A stretch of 64,000 nucleotides of DNA. Origin: Terfezia claveryi (lineage: Eukaryota; Ascomycota; Pezizomycetes; Pezizales; Pezizaceae). The notes under the pieces are model-generated. The model was not told the DNA's origin, made no database searches, and saw nothing but the letters and a program-made list of their open reading frames with translations. Of the stretch, positions 11,345-23,067 are shown piece after piece. The stretch's first letter is position 1. Every line of letters starts with the position of its first letter. A program made the translations under genes and the position numbers. The stretch lies in assembly GCA_015179025.1 (NCBI GenBank), contig WHUX01000123.1, positions 1 through 64,000 on the forward strand. Direction: 5' to 3'.

Positions 11345-12480
11345 ATGTCTGCGAACATTCCACTACCCACCGATAGATTCGCAGCCTGGAGGGTAACTCC
11401 AATCCCATCAGACCCGACAGAACTATTGGCATACTGACGAACTGTGATCGAAATATTCACAGATACTTATGCTATTAGTGAACAACAAGGAGCGGACCTT
11501 CAGAAAGCCAAAAGGCGAATCCGAGAAGCTGAAGATGAAATAACCCTTCTCCGAAAAGATGCAGCAGAAGACAGGATAACTATCCAGAGATTGACTCGCA
11601 CTTTGGACCTGACCGATGGTCCAAAAAACCAGAAAACATAAGACCTACCTACCCCACCCAAGTTTAATGGGGACCGGGGCCGGTTATGAGCATAGAAAAA
11701 CTCTGTGCAGATAAAACTCTCTGGGGACTCGGCGAAGTTTCCTACTATCCACCACTAGCTCTCATATATCTATAGCCTACTGGAGGATAAGGCTATGAAC
11801 CAGGTATAGCCCTATGTTAAGGCCACGGGGATTGATCTGGTAGACATCCCAGCACTAATGGCAATCCTAACCGAGCTTTCGGAGACCCGGATCCTAAAAG
11901 AACCACCAGCAGGGCCCTGTGAGACCTCAAGCAGAAATACAATGAACTGTCTGTATATGTCACTAAGTTCTCCAGGCTAGCAGCAAAGCTCAATTGGAAT
12001 GATGAAGCCAAGCTCGATCAGTTCAAAGACGGGCTTACCTTCGAGCTGAAAAAGGCTCTGGTTTACTGCCTACCGACCAAGACCCTGGAGGGACTTATTG
12101 AACAAGCTAGCTAGGTGGAACAGCAGACAGTGGTACTTAGATCTCCCCAAAAGACACTCCCGACTTTGACTCCCCGTACACTATTTCCGACAGTATGCAC
12201 CCAACAACAACAACCCACACCAGTCAACAAGCCTGCGCACCCCTCTTTGGTAGCGAGTGGGGCTGCCCCTATGGACCTGTCAGCAGGTAGGCCTCGACTT
12301 ACCTAGGAGGAAAGGGACCGTTGCTGTACTCAAGGTTTGTGCATTATATGTGGGAAGGGGGACCATTTCATTGCGGTGTGTCCCCTCTGCAAGAACCGCT
12401 CCCTGGCCACCAACGCCATATCCGAATCACGGATCGAAGAGGTTGAAGAGTCGGGAAAAGGAGAGTCCCTTGCCTAGTTA
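11345..12480 (+). pseudogene. Gypsy gag, interrupted by stop codons
   Basis: The capsid/nucleocapsid frame starts at the ATG after the 5' LTR (MSANIPLPTDRF). It holds an N-terminal coiled-coil-like segment (about 11480-11620), a capsid region with a KLNWNDEAKLDQFKDGL motif (about 11985-12045) and a CCHC zinc knuckle CIICGKGDHFIAVC at about 12340-12381. Stops include TGA at 11435, TAA at 11639 and several TAG codons. At least one frame change is needed to reach the knuckle. The function would be packaging of the element RNA. No intact product is possible. Confidence 0.8.
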
Positions 12481-12518
12481 CTGACACTAGCAAGGGACCT
12501 GCTCCAGGTCATTTATCT

Positions 12519-15500
12519 TTGTCTGCGTTTTCTTTGTCTATATCTATGTCTGTTGATGAGTCTCGCCTATTTAGCAAGCACTTCGTTGTACCTATAACTG
12601 TCAAGTTCAATGATAAAACAGTGGTTACATCAGCTCTCATAGATTGTAGTGCTTCAGGAATAGCATTCATTGACCAGACCTTCGTCAGTAAAAACTCTAT
12701 ACTAACCTCCAAGCTAAAGACTCCCTACCTTCTTGATGTTATCGACGGCCACTCTATCTCTTCTGGGGTGATTACCGACCTCGCATGCCTGCCCAGCGCC
12801 ATAGGTGATCACTCGGAAGATCTCCCAATGTTCGTAACCAAGCTAAAGTACCCAATTGTCCTTGGGATCCTCTGGCTTAGAATACATGATGTATTAGTCA
12901 GCTTTGGCTCTTACACCTTGCAATTCAACAGCCCTTATTGCAAAAAACACTATGGGGATCCAAAAACCACTGTCACGGGGCTGTGCGCATTGCCACCCCC
13001 AATAATCCACCCAACTCAGGTGGTACTCCTGCCTGCACACATCAATGCTACCATTCCCCTGGTTTCCCATGTGCCCCCGGTTTCCCCTGTGCCCCCGGTG
13101 TCCCCTGTGCCCCCAGTTTCCCCTATCCCCTCTATGCTCTCGAGTCCTCAAAAACCTCTGAATGTTAGCTTCATTGGAGCAGGGGCTTTTGCTTACCTCA
13201 CCAGAAGGCACAAGCTAAAGGCTCATACCCTGTCTATATATGAGGTGAACCTGGAGATCAATAAGATGCAGCCTAAGGAGGAGTGGAAGTCCCTGGTTCT
13301 AGATGAATACCATGAGTTCATTGATCTGTTCTCGGAAAAGGCCACAGAGAAACTCGCATCCTACCAACCCTATAACCATACTATTCCACTGATAGAGGGT
13401 AAGACCCCTCCCTATGGTCCCCTCTATGGAATGTCCCAGTTAGAGCTGAAAGCTTTGAAGAAGTACTTAGAGGAAAACCTCAACAAGAGCTTTATTTGCC
13501 ACAGCTCCTCACCAGCAGGCACCCCAGTGCTATTCGTCAAGAAATCGGATAGTTCTCTTAGGCTATATGTGGACTATCGGGGGCTGAATGAGATAACAGT
13601 CAAGAACAAGTATCCCCTGCCTCTAATCTAGAAGACATTACCCAGGCTTTCCAAGGCCAAATAGTTCACCAAACTGGATTTGAGAGGGGCATACAACCTG
13701 GTACGGATTGCCGAGGGGGAGGAGTAGAAAACGGCCTTCCGAACTCACTATAGCTACTTCGAGTACAATATTATGCCCTTCGGCTTAACCAACACTCCGG
13801 CCTCTTTCCAACACTTTATTAATGACACCCTGCGAGACTTCTTGGATGTGTTCTGCATGGCTTACCTCGATAATATCTTGATTTATTTGGATACCCTAGC
13901 AGAACACAAGATTCATGTCTGTCAGGTGTTGGAAAAGCTGGAGCAAGCCAGATTGTACCTCAAGCCCGAGAAATACAAGTTTTATGTGCAGGAGGTCAAG
14001 TATCTGAGACTGATCATCACTACAGAGGGCATCAGGATGGACCCTGCCAAGGTTACCGCTGTCCAGGAATAGCAAATCCCAGCAAATCTCAAGGACGTCC
14101 AAGCCTTCCTGGGATTTGCTAACTTCTACCGACGGTTCATTCTAGGGTATTCAAAGATCATAGCCCCCCTCACCGCACTAACCAAAAAAGACCGGCACTT
14201 CGATTGGAATCCAAAAGCCCAATCTGCCTTCCAGAACCTCAAGGAAGCCTTCTGCTTAGCACCGATCCTAGCACATTTCAACCCTGACCAGGAATGTGTT
14301 GTCAAAACTGATGCCTCCGACTATGTCTCCACAGGAATCCTCTCTCAGTATGTCAATGGCATCCTGCACCCATAGCCTACTTCTCGAAAAAGCACTCCCC
14401 AGCTGAGTACAACTACGAGATCTATGACAAGGAGCTGATGGCTATCGTAAGGGTGTTCGAGGAGTGGAGGCCACATCTAGAGTCAGCTAAGGGGATTATC
14501 GAGGTATTATCTGATCACAAAAACCTTGAGTATTTTACAACTACTAAGCTGCTCAACCGACGGTAGGCTAGGTAGTCGGAATTCCTCTCTCGGTTCAACT
14601 TTAAGATCAAGTACCGACCCAAAAAGCTGGTGGCAAGCATAATGCGTTAACCCGGAGATTAAGAGATCTCTCTAAGGGGGGGATGAAAGGCTAAAATACC
14701 AAAATCAGGTAGTATTGAAGCCCGAAAACCTTGATCTGGCGGCCAATGTCCTTGCTGAGGTTGATGCGGAGGCTGAGGCTAATGCGGAGGCTGAGGCGAG
14801 AGCTGACCTCCAACAACTGATGAGACAGGTATATAGAATAACCTCCTAGCCAAGGAAATTATCACTGCAGAGGATTCCGGCCAGCGCCGCCACCCCAAAA
14901 TCTCCCTAGCCGAGTGTACCGTCCAGGAGAGCCTTCTATACCACCATGATCAGCTCTATATACCAGAAGGAAGGCTATGGCTGAGGCTAATAGAAGAGGA
15001 TCATGACAGCTTAGTTGCAGGTCACTCTGGAGTGGCAAAAATGTTAGAGCTTCTGGCTAGGGAGTACACTTGGATTGACTAGTGGAAGGACATAGAGCGG
15101 TACTTATGGAACTGCCATGTTTACAAGTGTACTAAGCCTGTCCGCCATGCCCCATACGGGACTCTGAAACCTCGAGAGATTCCCGATCGGCCCTGGCTGT
15201 ACCTTACTATAGATTTCATGATGGGATTGCCGGAAGACTCGGGGTTCAATGCCATCCTGATGGTGGTAGACCGGTTGACAAAGATGAGACATGTTGTACC
15301 TTGTCGGGATACCTATTCTACTCAGGAGCTGGCCAACCTCTACCTCAACAATATGTTCCGATACCATAGGCTCTCCGAATCCATTATGTCTGACCGTGGC
15401 CCTCAGTTCACCTTGGACTTTTAGAGAGCATTCTGTGAGCTTCTGGAGGTTAAAGTGCGTTTGTCCACAGCATATCACCTCCAGATGGATGGCCAATTGG

Positions 15501-16260
15501 AGAGGATGAACGCTATTATGGAGCAATACCTGTAGGTCTTTGTCAATTACTAGCAGGATAACTGGGTTTTGTTGTTGGCCACCTGTGAGTTTGCCGCGAA
15601 CAACCAGTTCTCGGAATCCTCCAAAACCTCACCTTTCCTGGCTAACTATGGTTGGCACCCCCGGTTCATGGATGCCCTGGTGCTCCTGCAAAAAGCCCAC
15701 GCCCCAGCTAAGAAGTTCGTGGTTGAGATCACTGAACTCCACCATATCCTGAAAGCTGAGCTAGGATATGCACAAGCCAGACAAGCTGAGTATGCTAATG
15801 GATCATGATTGCCAGCCCCAAATACTAGCTAGGGGATAAGGTGTGGCTTTCCAGCCAGCACTTCCAGACAGAGCGGCCATCTCGCAAACTCGACCACAAG
15901 TTCTTGGGTCTATTCGAGGTGTTGGCCACTATAGGTACTCATGCCTATCGACTGAGGTTCCCCAAGGACATCAAATGCCACCCAGTTGTCCATGTCTCCG
16001 AGATCGAGCCCGCCATGGAGGACCCTCTTCCAGGACAGAAACACCCCCCACCCCCTCCCGTAGTTATCGAAGGTGAGGAGGAATGGGAGGTTGAGGAAGT
16101 ACTAGACTCACAGAAGAGGTATGGGCGTTTGTAGTATAAGGTCAAATGGCTAGGGAATAAGGAGGCTACTTGGCAACCCGCAGAGAACTTGGAGAATACG
16201 CAGGATCTGGTTACCCTATTTCACTAGCGATACCTCAGGAAGCCTCGCCCAGTTGAATGA
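12519..16260 (+). pseudogene. Gypsy pol (PR-RT-RH-IN-chromodomain), interrupted by TAG stops
   Basis: The protease region reads [14 protein letters not shown] (about 12630), where the family has an Asp-Ser/Thr-Gly active site, so it is altered. RT motifs include [20 protein letters not shown] (13560), TKLDLRGAYNLVRI (13670) and MPFGLTNTPASFQHF. The catalytic box reads YLDN at about 13863, with the second Asp turned to Asn by one G-to-A change. RNase H follows (TDASDY, about 14307). Integrase has a zinc-binding segment ending CHVYKC (15110-15130), then Asp and Glu motifs (15205-15520). The C-terminal chromodomain has YKVKWLG and ATWQPAENLENTQDLV (16140-16220). Stops lie near 13629, 13661, 13726, 14070, 14564, 14573, 15080, 15421, 15533 and 15550, almost all TAG. 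Confidence 0.88.
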
Positions 16261-16387
16261 TGTCAGACCTTTTGCATTCTTGTTGTTGTTTGGAGTTGGG
16301 GTTCTTGTTTCTACCCCTATTGTTGTTTTCTATATTGATTTTGCCGGTTATCATGCTCAGGCCTCCTAGTCACTGGAGCTCCAGCCT

Positions 16388-16400
16388 AAAAGGGGGATAG
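16388..16400 (+). promoter_or_regulatory. Polypurine tract of the Gypsy element
   Basis: AAAAGGGGGATAG lies directly before the TG of the 3' LTR, the expected place for the plus-strand primer of reverse transcription. Confidence 0.75.
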
Positions 16401-17056
16401 TGTAATAACCGTATATTCAGTTGTCATCATCTGCGATCGTAGGTGATAGGTCATTGCCATTGTTGTCTTTGTCATCACCTACGATTGCAGGTGATGGATT
16501 ATCGTTATTGTTGCCCTCGGCATCACCTACGACGCAAGTGATGGGTTATTACCATTGTTGTCTTTGTCATCACCTGCGATCGCAGGTGATGGATTATTGT
16601 TATCATTACCTTGCTTAGCCTCTGAGATAGGGAAGCTTATTTCCCCTATTGCCCTGACTGAGTTATGTATATATAGAGCCTGTCCCTCATACTGTCATTG
16701 GATCTCTATCTAACGTCTTGTATACCCAATACAGGACCTTGCTTCTCCTAGCGCTTGTGCACCTCCCTTGTGCACATCCTTGTCTCGTACAAAACAACTC
16801 TGCAGTATAGCAGCCTCCCTTGACACACACGGCAACTGTCTTCATGTGTCTCGTGTCCCTTGCCCTCTGCCTCTTTTGCCTCTTGCTCTTGCCTCCTGTC
16901 TCAGCCTTCCCCTGAACATACATGTAGCATTCCTATATGTGTCTTACCCTAGCCTTTCCCCAGATCATATATGTAGTGCTCCTACGTATGCAATTCCCTC
17001 TTGCTACTGCCCTGGTATACCCCTTAGTTGCCTTGTCCCCCAGAGCCCTCATTATA
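16401..17056 (+). repeat. 3' LTR of Ty3/Gypsy element (656 bp)
   Basis: It begins TGTAATAACCG and ends CATTATA, where the 5' LTR keeps CGTTACA. The terminal CA has become TA, itself a RIP-type change. U3 palindromes are at 16426-16447, 16474-16495, 16522-16541 and 16569-16590. The last is a perfect 22-bp palindrome centred on GCGATCGC. Confidence 0.93.
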
Positions 17057-18115
17057 AACTTAAACTTTAATAGTAGATATAATAAGAAGTATTATAGTAC
17101 TCTATAAACTACTATTAAAAGCATATATATACTACTACTATTAGTAGAAGACTAAAGTTAAATAGTATAACTTATTATTTATATTAATACTACAAATTCT
17201 CCTATTTTGTTAGCACTTTTATTATTCCTAAATATTAGCTTTATTAGAGTAGAAACCTTTACTTACTTTATAAAAAGATATAAACTAATAGTATATACTT
17301 TATCAATCTATGAAATAAATCTAAAAATTAAAAAATTAAGATTTCAAGAGAAGTAGAATATCAGCAAAAAAAATTTAGCTTACTTTAGGTAGCTTTAGAT
17401 AGCTTTAGGTAGCTTTAAGAAATATTTGAAGCTAGCTGAAGCTAAATATTATAAAACTGAAATACCTAAAGCTAATAATTATAAAACTGAGGTTGATAAA
17501 GTATCTAAAGTACTTGAAACTAACTTTTTTTTTACTAATGAAATCTATAGTTTTAGATAAATATTATAAATTCATTAATCTGTTCTTAGAAAAGACTATA
17601 AGAAAACTTATACTCTACTAACTATAAAACTATATAATTCCCTTGATAAAAGGAAAGATTTTCTTATATTACCTACTCTATAAAATATCCTGACTAGAAT
17701 TAAAAGCTTTAAAAAAGTACTTAGAGGAAAATCTCAATAAGAGTTTTATTTAGTATAGTTCTTTTCTAGCAAGTATATCTATGTTATTTATAAAGAAATT
17801 AAATAGCTTTTTTAGGTTATATATAGTTTATTATAGCTTAAATAGAATTATAATAAATAATAAATATACTTTACTTTTGATTTAGAAAATATTAGTTAGA
17901 TTATTTAAAGTAAAATAGTTTACTAAACTAAATCTAAAAGGAATCTATAATTTAGTATAAATAGTAAAGAGAGAAAAGTAAAACATAGCTTTCTGTATTT
18001 AATATAAATACTTTAAATATAATATAATACTTTTTAGTCTAACTAATACTTTTACTTTTTTCTAATACTTTATTATTAATACTTTAAAAAACTTTTTAGA
18101 TATATTTAGTACTTA

Positions 18116-18310
18116 TTAGAAAAGAATTTTAGTTTACCTCTTATATCTTTTATAATATCTAATAGTATCTAATACCTTTTAAGTATTTTTTATAGTATCT
18201 AAAAAATATATTTTAATTTTTATTTAAATATTATAAGAAATACCTAAAAGGTACTAGATACTACTAGATACTATAAGAGATATAAAAGGCAAACTAAAAT
18301 TCTTTTCTAA
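18116..18310. repeat. Palindromic MITE-like element, copy C, inserted in RIPped RT
   Basis: The ends TTAGAAAAGAATTTTAGTTT and AAACTAAAATTCTTTTCTAA are exact inverted repeats, and the arms mirror one another through a short AT centre. It interrupts the older Gypsy copy at the position equal to about 13858 of the younger copy. Flanking TACT strings on both sides suggest a small target duplication, although TA alone is possible. Confidence 0.82.
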
Positions 18311-19979
18311 TACTGCTTACTTAGATAATATTTTTATATATTTAGATATTTTAGTAAAATACAAAACTAATATTTAATGACTTTTAAAAAACTTAGAATA
18401 AGTGAAACTATATTTTAAGCTAAAAGAGTATATATTTTATATATAAAAGATAAAGTATTTAGGTTTAATTATAATTACCAAAGGTATTAGGATAAATCCT
18501 ACTAAGATTAAGATAATTTAAGAGTAAATAATACTAGCTAATATAAAAGATATATAGACCTTCCTAAAATTTACTAATTTCTATTATTAGTTTACTTTAG
18601 AATACTCAAGAATTATAATACTTTGAATAGTTTTAAGAATAATAAAGATAGAAGTTAGCTAATTCTAAATAATGAAAATAGTATTTTAATAGAGCTTAAT
18701 AGTATAGTCCTCTAAAAACCTTAAAAAAGCCTTTTATTTAGTTTTAATTCTAATATACTTTAATTCTAATAGTAAGTATATTATAAAAATAGATATTTTT
18801 AACTAAGTTTCTATCAGAATTTTATTCAAGTATATTAATAGTATCTTTTATATAGTAGCTTATTTCTTCAAAAAGTACTTTCTAGTAAAGTATAATTATA
18901 AAATCTATAATAAAAAATTAATAGCTATTATATAAGTATTTAAACAATTGAGGCTATACTTAGAATAAGCAAAGAGACTTATTAAAGTTCTTTTTAACTA
19001 TAAGAATTTAGAATACTTTATAGCTATTAAGTTATTAAATTACTAGCAAATTAGATAGTTGAAATTTCTATTCCATTTTAATTTTAAGATTAGATATTAG
19101 TCTAGAAAAGCTAAGGATAAATTAGATATATAAACTAGAAGATTAGGAAATTTTCCTAAAGTAAGGAATAAAAGACCAAAGTACTAAAACTAAATAATAC
19201 CAAAGCTAGAAAATCTTAATTTAGTAGTAAATAGTCTAGCTAATACTAAAATTGATATTAATACTAATAATAATACTAGAGTTAAAGTAAACTCCAAAGT
19301 AGATCTTTTTCTACTAATATGATAAGAATATATAGAGGATCTTTTAGTTAAAGAAATAATTACTATAGTAGAATCTAAATAGTACTATTATACTAAGATT
19401 TCTCTAATTAAGTAATATATGACTTAAAATAGTTTTCTATACTAGTTAGACTAGCTCTATATATCTATAAATAGTATATAATATTTGTAGTTAATTAAGA
19501 AGCACCATAATAGCTTTGCTATAGACAACTCTAAAGTAGTTAAAATATTAGAACTACTAAATAAATAATATATATAAATTAACTAGTAAAATAAGATTAA
19601 ATAATATATATAAAACTACTATATTTATAAGAATACTAAACAATCAATCAGGTTTTTTATAGTACTCTGAAGGCCTTGAAGATTTCAAATCAATTCTAAT
19701 AGTATTTAATAATAGACTTCATAATAGTATTACTAGAATACTTAGAATTTAATATTATTCTAATAGTAGTAGATTAATTAATAAAGATAAGGTATATTAT
19801 TCCTTACTAAAATACCTATTCTCTCTAAGAGGTTACTAATATTTACCTTAATAATATATTTCAATATTATATCCTCTCTAAATTATTGTATTAGATTATA
19901 GTACCTAGTTTATTTTAGAGTTTTAAAAAGTATTCTATAAGCTATTAAGAATTAAGAATTAATATCTAAGGATTAATAG

Positions 19980-20081
19980 ATTATAATCCTTAGATAGATA
20001 GCAAATTAAAAAAAATAAATTGTATTATAGTTTATTATCCTTAGATAGATAGCAAATTAAAAAAAATAAATTGTATTATAG
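19980..20081. repeat. 51-bp tandem duplication in the RIPped integrase
   Basis: The string CCTTAGATAGATAGCAAATT followed by a poly-A stretch and TTGTATTATAG occurs twice, back to back (19980-20030 and 20031-20081). The intact element has the corresponding segment only once (about 15478-15526). Confidence 0.85.
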
Positions 20082-20301
20082 AATAGTATTTATAAGCTTT
20101 TATTAATATAATAGAGAATATTATTTTATTATTTATATAATTACTTATATACTTTATATTTCTTATATTACTACTATATTATATAACTAGGTCTTTTAGT
20201 TAAAGAACTAGCCTTCTACTATTTTTTATTACTTTAAAAGTATCTATAACTAGTAGAATTTATTATAGAATATTCAATAAAACTTAATATATAAGTATAT
20301 A

Positions 20302-20510
20302 TTAAAAAAGAATTTAGAATAGCTTTAGTTGGTATTAAATAGTATTTAATAATATTTAATAATATCTAATAGTATTCAGTAGTATTTAAAAAATATATTT
20401 ATAAAATATAAAATATATTTCTTAAACACTACTAGATACTACTAAATACTACTAGATATCATTAAATACTACTTAACATTAACTAGAGCTATTCTAAATT
20501 CATTTCTAAT
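20302..20510. repeat. Second type of palindromic MITE-like element
   Basis: About 209 bp. The left arm AATTTAGAATAGCTTTAGTT is mirrored by the right arm AACTAGAGCTATTCTAAATT. The inner arms are runs of TATTTAATAG-like and TACTAGATACTAC units. The ends differ from copies A-C, so it is a related but distinct family. Confidence 0.7.
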
Positions 20511-20760
20511 ATAGTTCTATATAACTATATTACTCTTTATATAGTATACTACTTTTTATTATATTTATGTTCTTAGTTATTGGATTCTAAATAAGTCTAA
20601 ATAGATATTAGATTTTCTCTAAAATTTAAAAGAATTTATAAAGTAGATAAGTACTAATAAGTAAGTTTATATACTAATTAAATCAAAATTCTATAATTTA
20701 GATAGTATAAATTTATAGAAAATAGATTATACTAGTTAATTTCTATTTCCTTATAGAATA

Positions 20761-22460
20761 TCCTATATAATAATTTTCTACTATTCTAAGGTTTTATCTT
20801 AATAAAACTTAAATATATAAATTATATAAATAGTATTAAATAAATACTATCTAGTACTATTTATTATATTTTTTTAACTTACTTATCTAATCTTTACTTT
20901 TAAATTTAAGACTTGATTATCTTTAAGATACTTCTTTAAAAAAATTATATTTATTAAGTATATATAATTTAATATATATAAAACAATATTCTTATTTAAC
21001 TAACTAGCTTATAAATAATCTAATAATAAGATATTAGACTCTCAACTATAGTATATCAATAAAGACTTAAAAGTAAGCTAAGTAAAGCTCTAATGAGTAA
21101 TAGTACTTTATATTAAATAATTCTATTCTTATTTAAAATACTTTTCTTAATAAGATTAATAAATTATCTTATACTTTTAGCAACTACTATTATATCTATA
21201 TCTATAGAACTAGTATATTATAGAAAAACTAGTCTTAAAGGTTTAAGAAACAATTAGTTAATACAATTAAATATATTATTTTAAAACTTAAACCTTACTA
21301 CCTTCATTATAGCTATCTTCTTAAAAAAAAATTTCCTTTATTAAAATCTTTTTAAAACCTAAATATCTTTACTAATACCTTTGTACCTCTAATATCTACT
21401 TCAATATACTAATTAGAAAAAGTAATACTCTTATTAGAAGAACTACAACTAGATTCTATACTAGTAGATAAATAAATACTAGGATTATAAAAAATCTTAA
21501 GATTCTAATATTTAGCCTTATTAACTATATAAGTCACTAAGTCAACTAAACTATTAATTGAATAAAAATTAAAAAATTATTAGCTACTATACTACTAATA
21601 TAGTAAGGTATTAAAAGATAAATAACTTAATAATTATATTATATAACTAGCTGTATTTAGTTGTAAATAGATAACTAAATTAAATATCAATAGTATATAA
21701 ACTTAGTAAGAAGACTAAGAAGTTAAAATAGTTAACTATATTATTTAAAGATATTTAAAAATTAGTATAATAAACTCTAAGAAAAACTAAATTTATAGAT
21801 ACTAGTATAGAAAGAAAATTAAATTTACTTATAATATAGAAATAAAATATCTAAATAAAAAAAAATAAAACTATACTTTAGTATATAGCTTTCTCTTATA
21901 CTTGAAGATTTTTAGAAAGACTATCTTCTAAAATTAGAAGAAATTTTTTAATATATTTATTTAATAGAATATACTTAATACTATTATCCTAAAAATACTT
22001 ACTATTTAATAGAAACTATAATAAAATACTATTTATAATTAATACTATATTTATTGAAAGAAAAAGACTTAAAAATATATATATTTTTAAGTAAAAAACT
22101 AAAAGAACCTATTGTTCCTTTTTTAAAAAAACCAAATTAAGTATTAAATAACTAAGAAAAAATAATAGTATTTATCTAGAAGATTTAGTATATACTATAA
22201 AAGATTTTTTTAATCCTAATATCAAACTTTTATAAGTATTTCTAAGAATACTAAATAATTAAATAAAAGATAAAGATACTATAAAGCTAAATATATTATA
22301 GACTAAATTTGCTATAGTAGTTACTATTCTATAAAAAAAAACAGTTTATAAGTACAGTATATTATTTTTTATATATTAACTATTAATAGATAATTTGATA
22401 CTTAAATTTATTTGAACTTCTAATAGTTTATTATATGACTTAAAATTGTTCACTCAAGTA
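20761..22460. mobile_element. AT-rich, RIPped repeat block, right part
   Basis: No open frame and no recognisable gene. Composition is the same RIP-saturated type (TpA-rich, C kept mostly in CpT). The source element could not be identified by eye. The block ends sharply near 22460, where GC returns to normal. Confidence 0.75.
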
Positions 22461-23067
22461 ATAAGCTCAAAAAAAAAAAATCTAATTCGCTACAAGCTTA
22501 CTCGCGGCCTCCCCTCTCTCTCATTTCACACATATTTTATATCTAAATAAAATAAATAGCACTTTTCAACAAAGTTGAAAAGGTGGAAAGTGACAGGAAG
22601 TCACTTTCCTTCGGCCGAAAGTGAAATAAAAAGGGAGAAGATATTTAATAAGAATTAAACAAACATATTAAATAAAAGCCGTAGTCTATTTAGCCCCCCC
22701 GCTCTCTTTTCCTCGCGCCTCGCTTGTCTGGCAGGTTTTCATAAAATGAATACTCATTTGAGGTTCCCAAACTGGAAGAAGGAAAGACTTTTAGTGTAAG
22801 TTTTTTTTCAAAAACGGAACCACAGAACGCCTCTTACAGGGCTGGCTGGGTATCTCCTTCTGAAAACAACCCCCAAAACAAACAATTGAATATTTAACCG
22901 GAATCGTAATAAATATTATGCCATGCCAAATGCAAGCTTTCGTAGTAAAAGAGTACAACTGAAGCTCTGACGAGTATAAGCCACGGACAAAAGCCCATTC
23001 ACAGCAAAAATAAGGTATTTGTATACCTGATAAATATTCCTTTTCCACTTCATAAGTTCGTAATAAG
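22461..23067. other. Boundary segment and 3' flank of the TBC gene
   Basis: The segment goes from AT-rich DNA to ordinary composition. It contains three neighbouring inverted repeats (22561-22624) and then the probable 3' UTR of the minus-strand TBC gene. No coding region was seen. Confidence 0.5.
22561..22624. repeat. Three adjacent short hairpins at the AT/GC boundary
   Basis: CTTTTCAAC-AAA-GTTGAAAAG (22562-22582) has a 9-bp stem. GGAAAGTGAC-AGGAA-GTCACTTTCC (22585-22609) has a perfect 10-bp stem and 5-base loop. TTCGGCCGAA (22610-22619) is a 10-bp palindrome. TCACTTTC (22601-22608) can alternatively pair with GAAAGTGA (22617-22624). They may be remnants of an element end or a structured RNA; no function is proposed. 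Confidence 0.7.

Larger units (their letters stand above)
10658..17056 (+). mobile_element. Full-length Ty3/Gypsy chromodomain LTR retrotransposon, lightly RIPped
   Basis: A 6.4-kb element has identical-length LTRs, an AACTT target duplication, and gag, protease, reverse transcriptase, RNase H, integrase and chromodomain in Ty3/Gypsy order. A purine tract AAAAGGGGGATAG (16388-16400) abuts the 3' LTR. A clear tRNA primer site next to the 5' LTR was not recognised. Many in-frame stops interrupt both coding regions. Most are TAG where the family has Gln or Trp, which is the CpA-to-TpA pattern of RIP. The element is structurally complete but inactive as read. It is inserted in an older copy of the same family. 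Confidence 0.93.
17057..20760 (+). mobile_element. Older, heavily RIPped copy of the same Gypsy family (right half)
   Basis: After the AACTT duplication the older copy resumes. The string at about 17218-17270 matches the intact 13158-13205 region after C-to-T and G-to-A change. The order then continues through RT (about 17640-18060), RNase H (18720-18960) and integrase (19490-20280). The orientation is the same as in the younger copy. Nearly every CpA, CpG and CpC has been lost, so no open frame survives. A hairpin element (18116-18310) is inserted in its RT region and a 51-bp tandem duplication (19980-20081) lies in its integrase region. The exact right end is uncertain. Confidence 0.85.

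Noticed and set aside
11314..11345. Primer-binding site after the 5' LTR
   Set aside because: A TGG occurs only some 7 bases after the LTR and the following bases do not clearly match a known tRNA 3' end, so no call was made.
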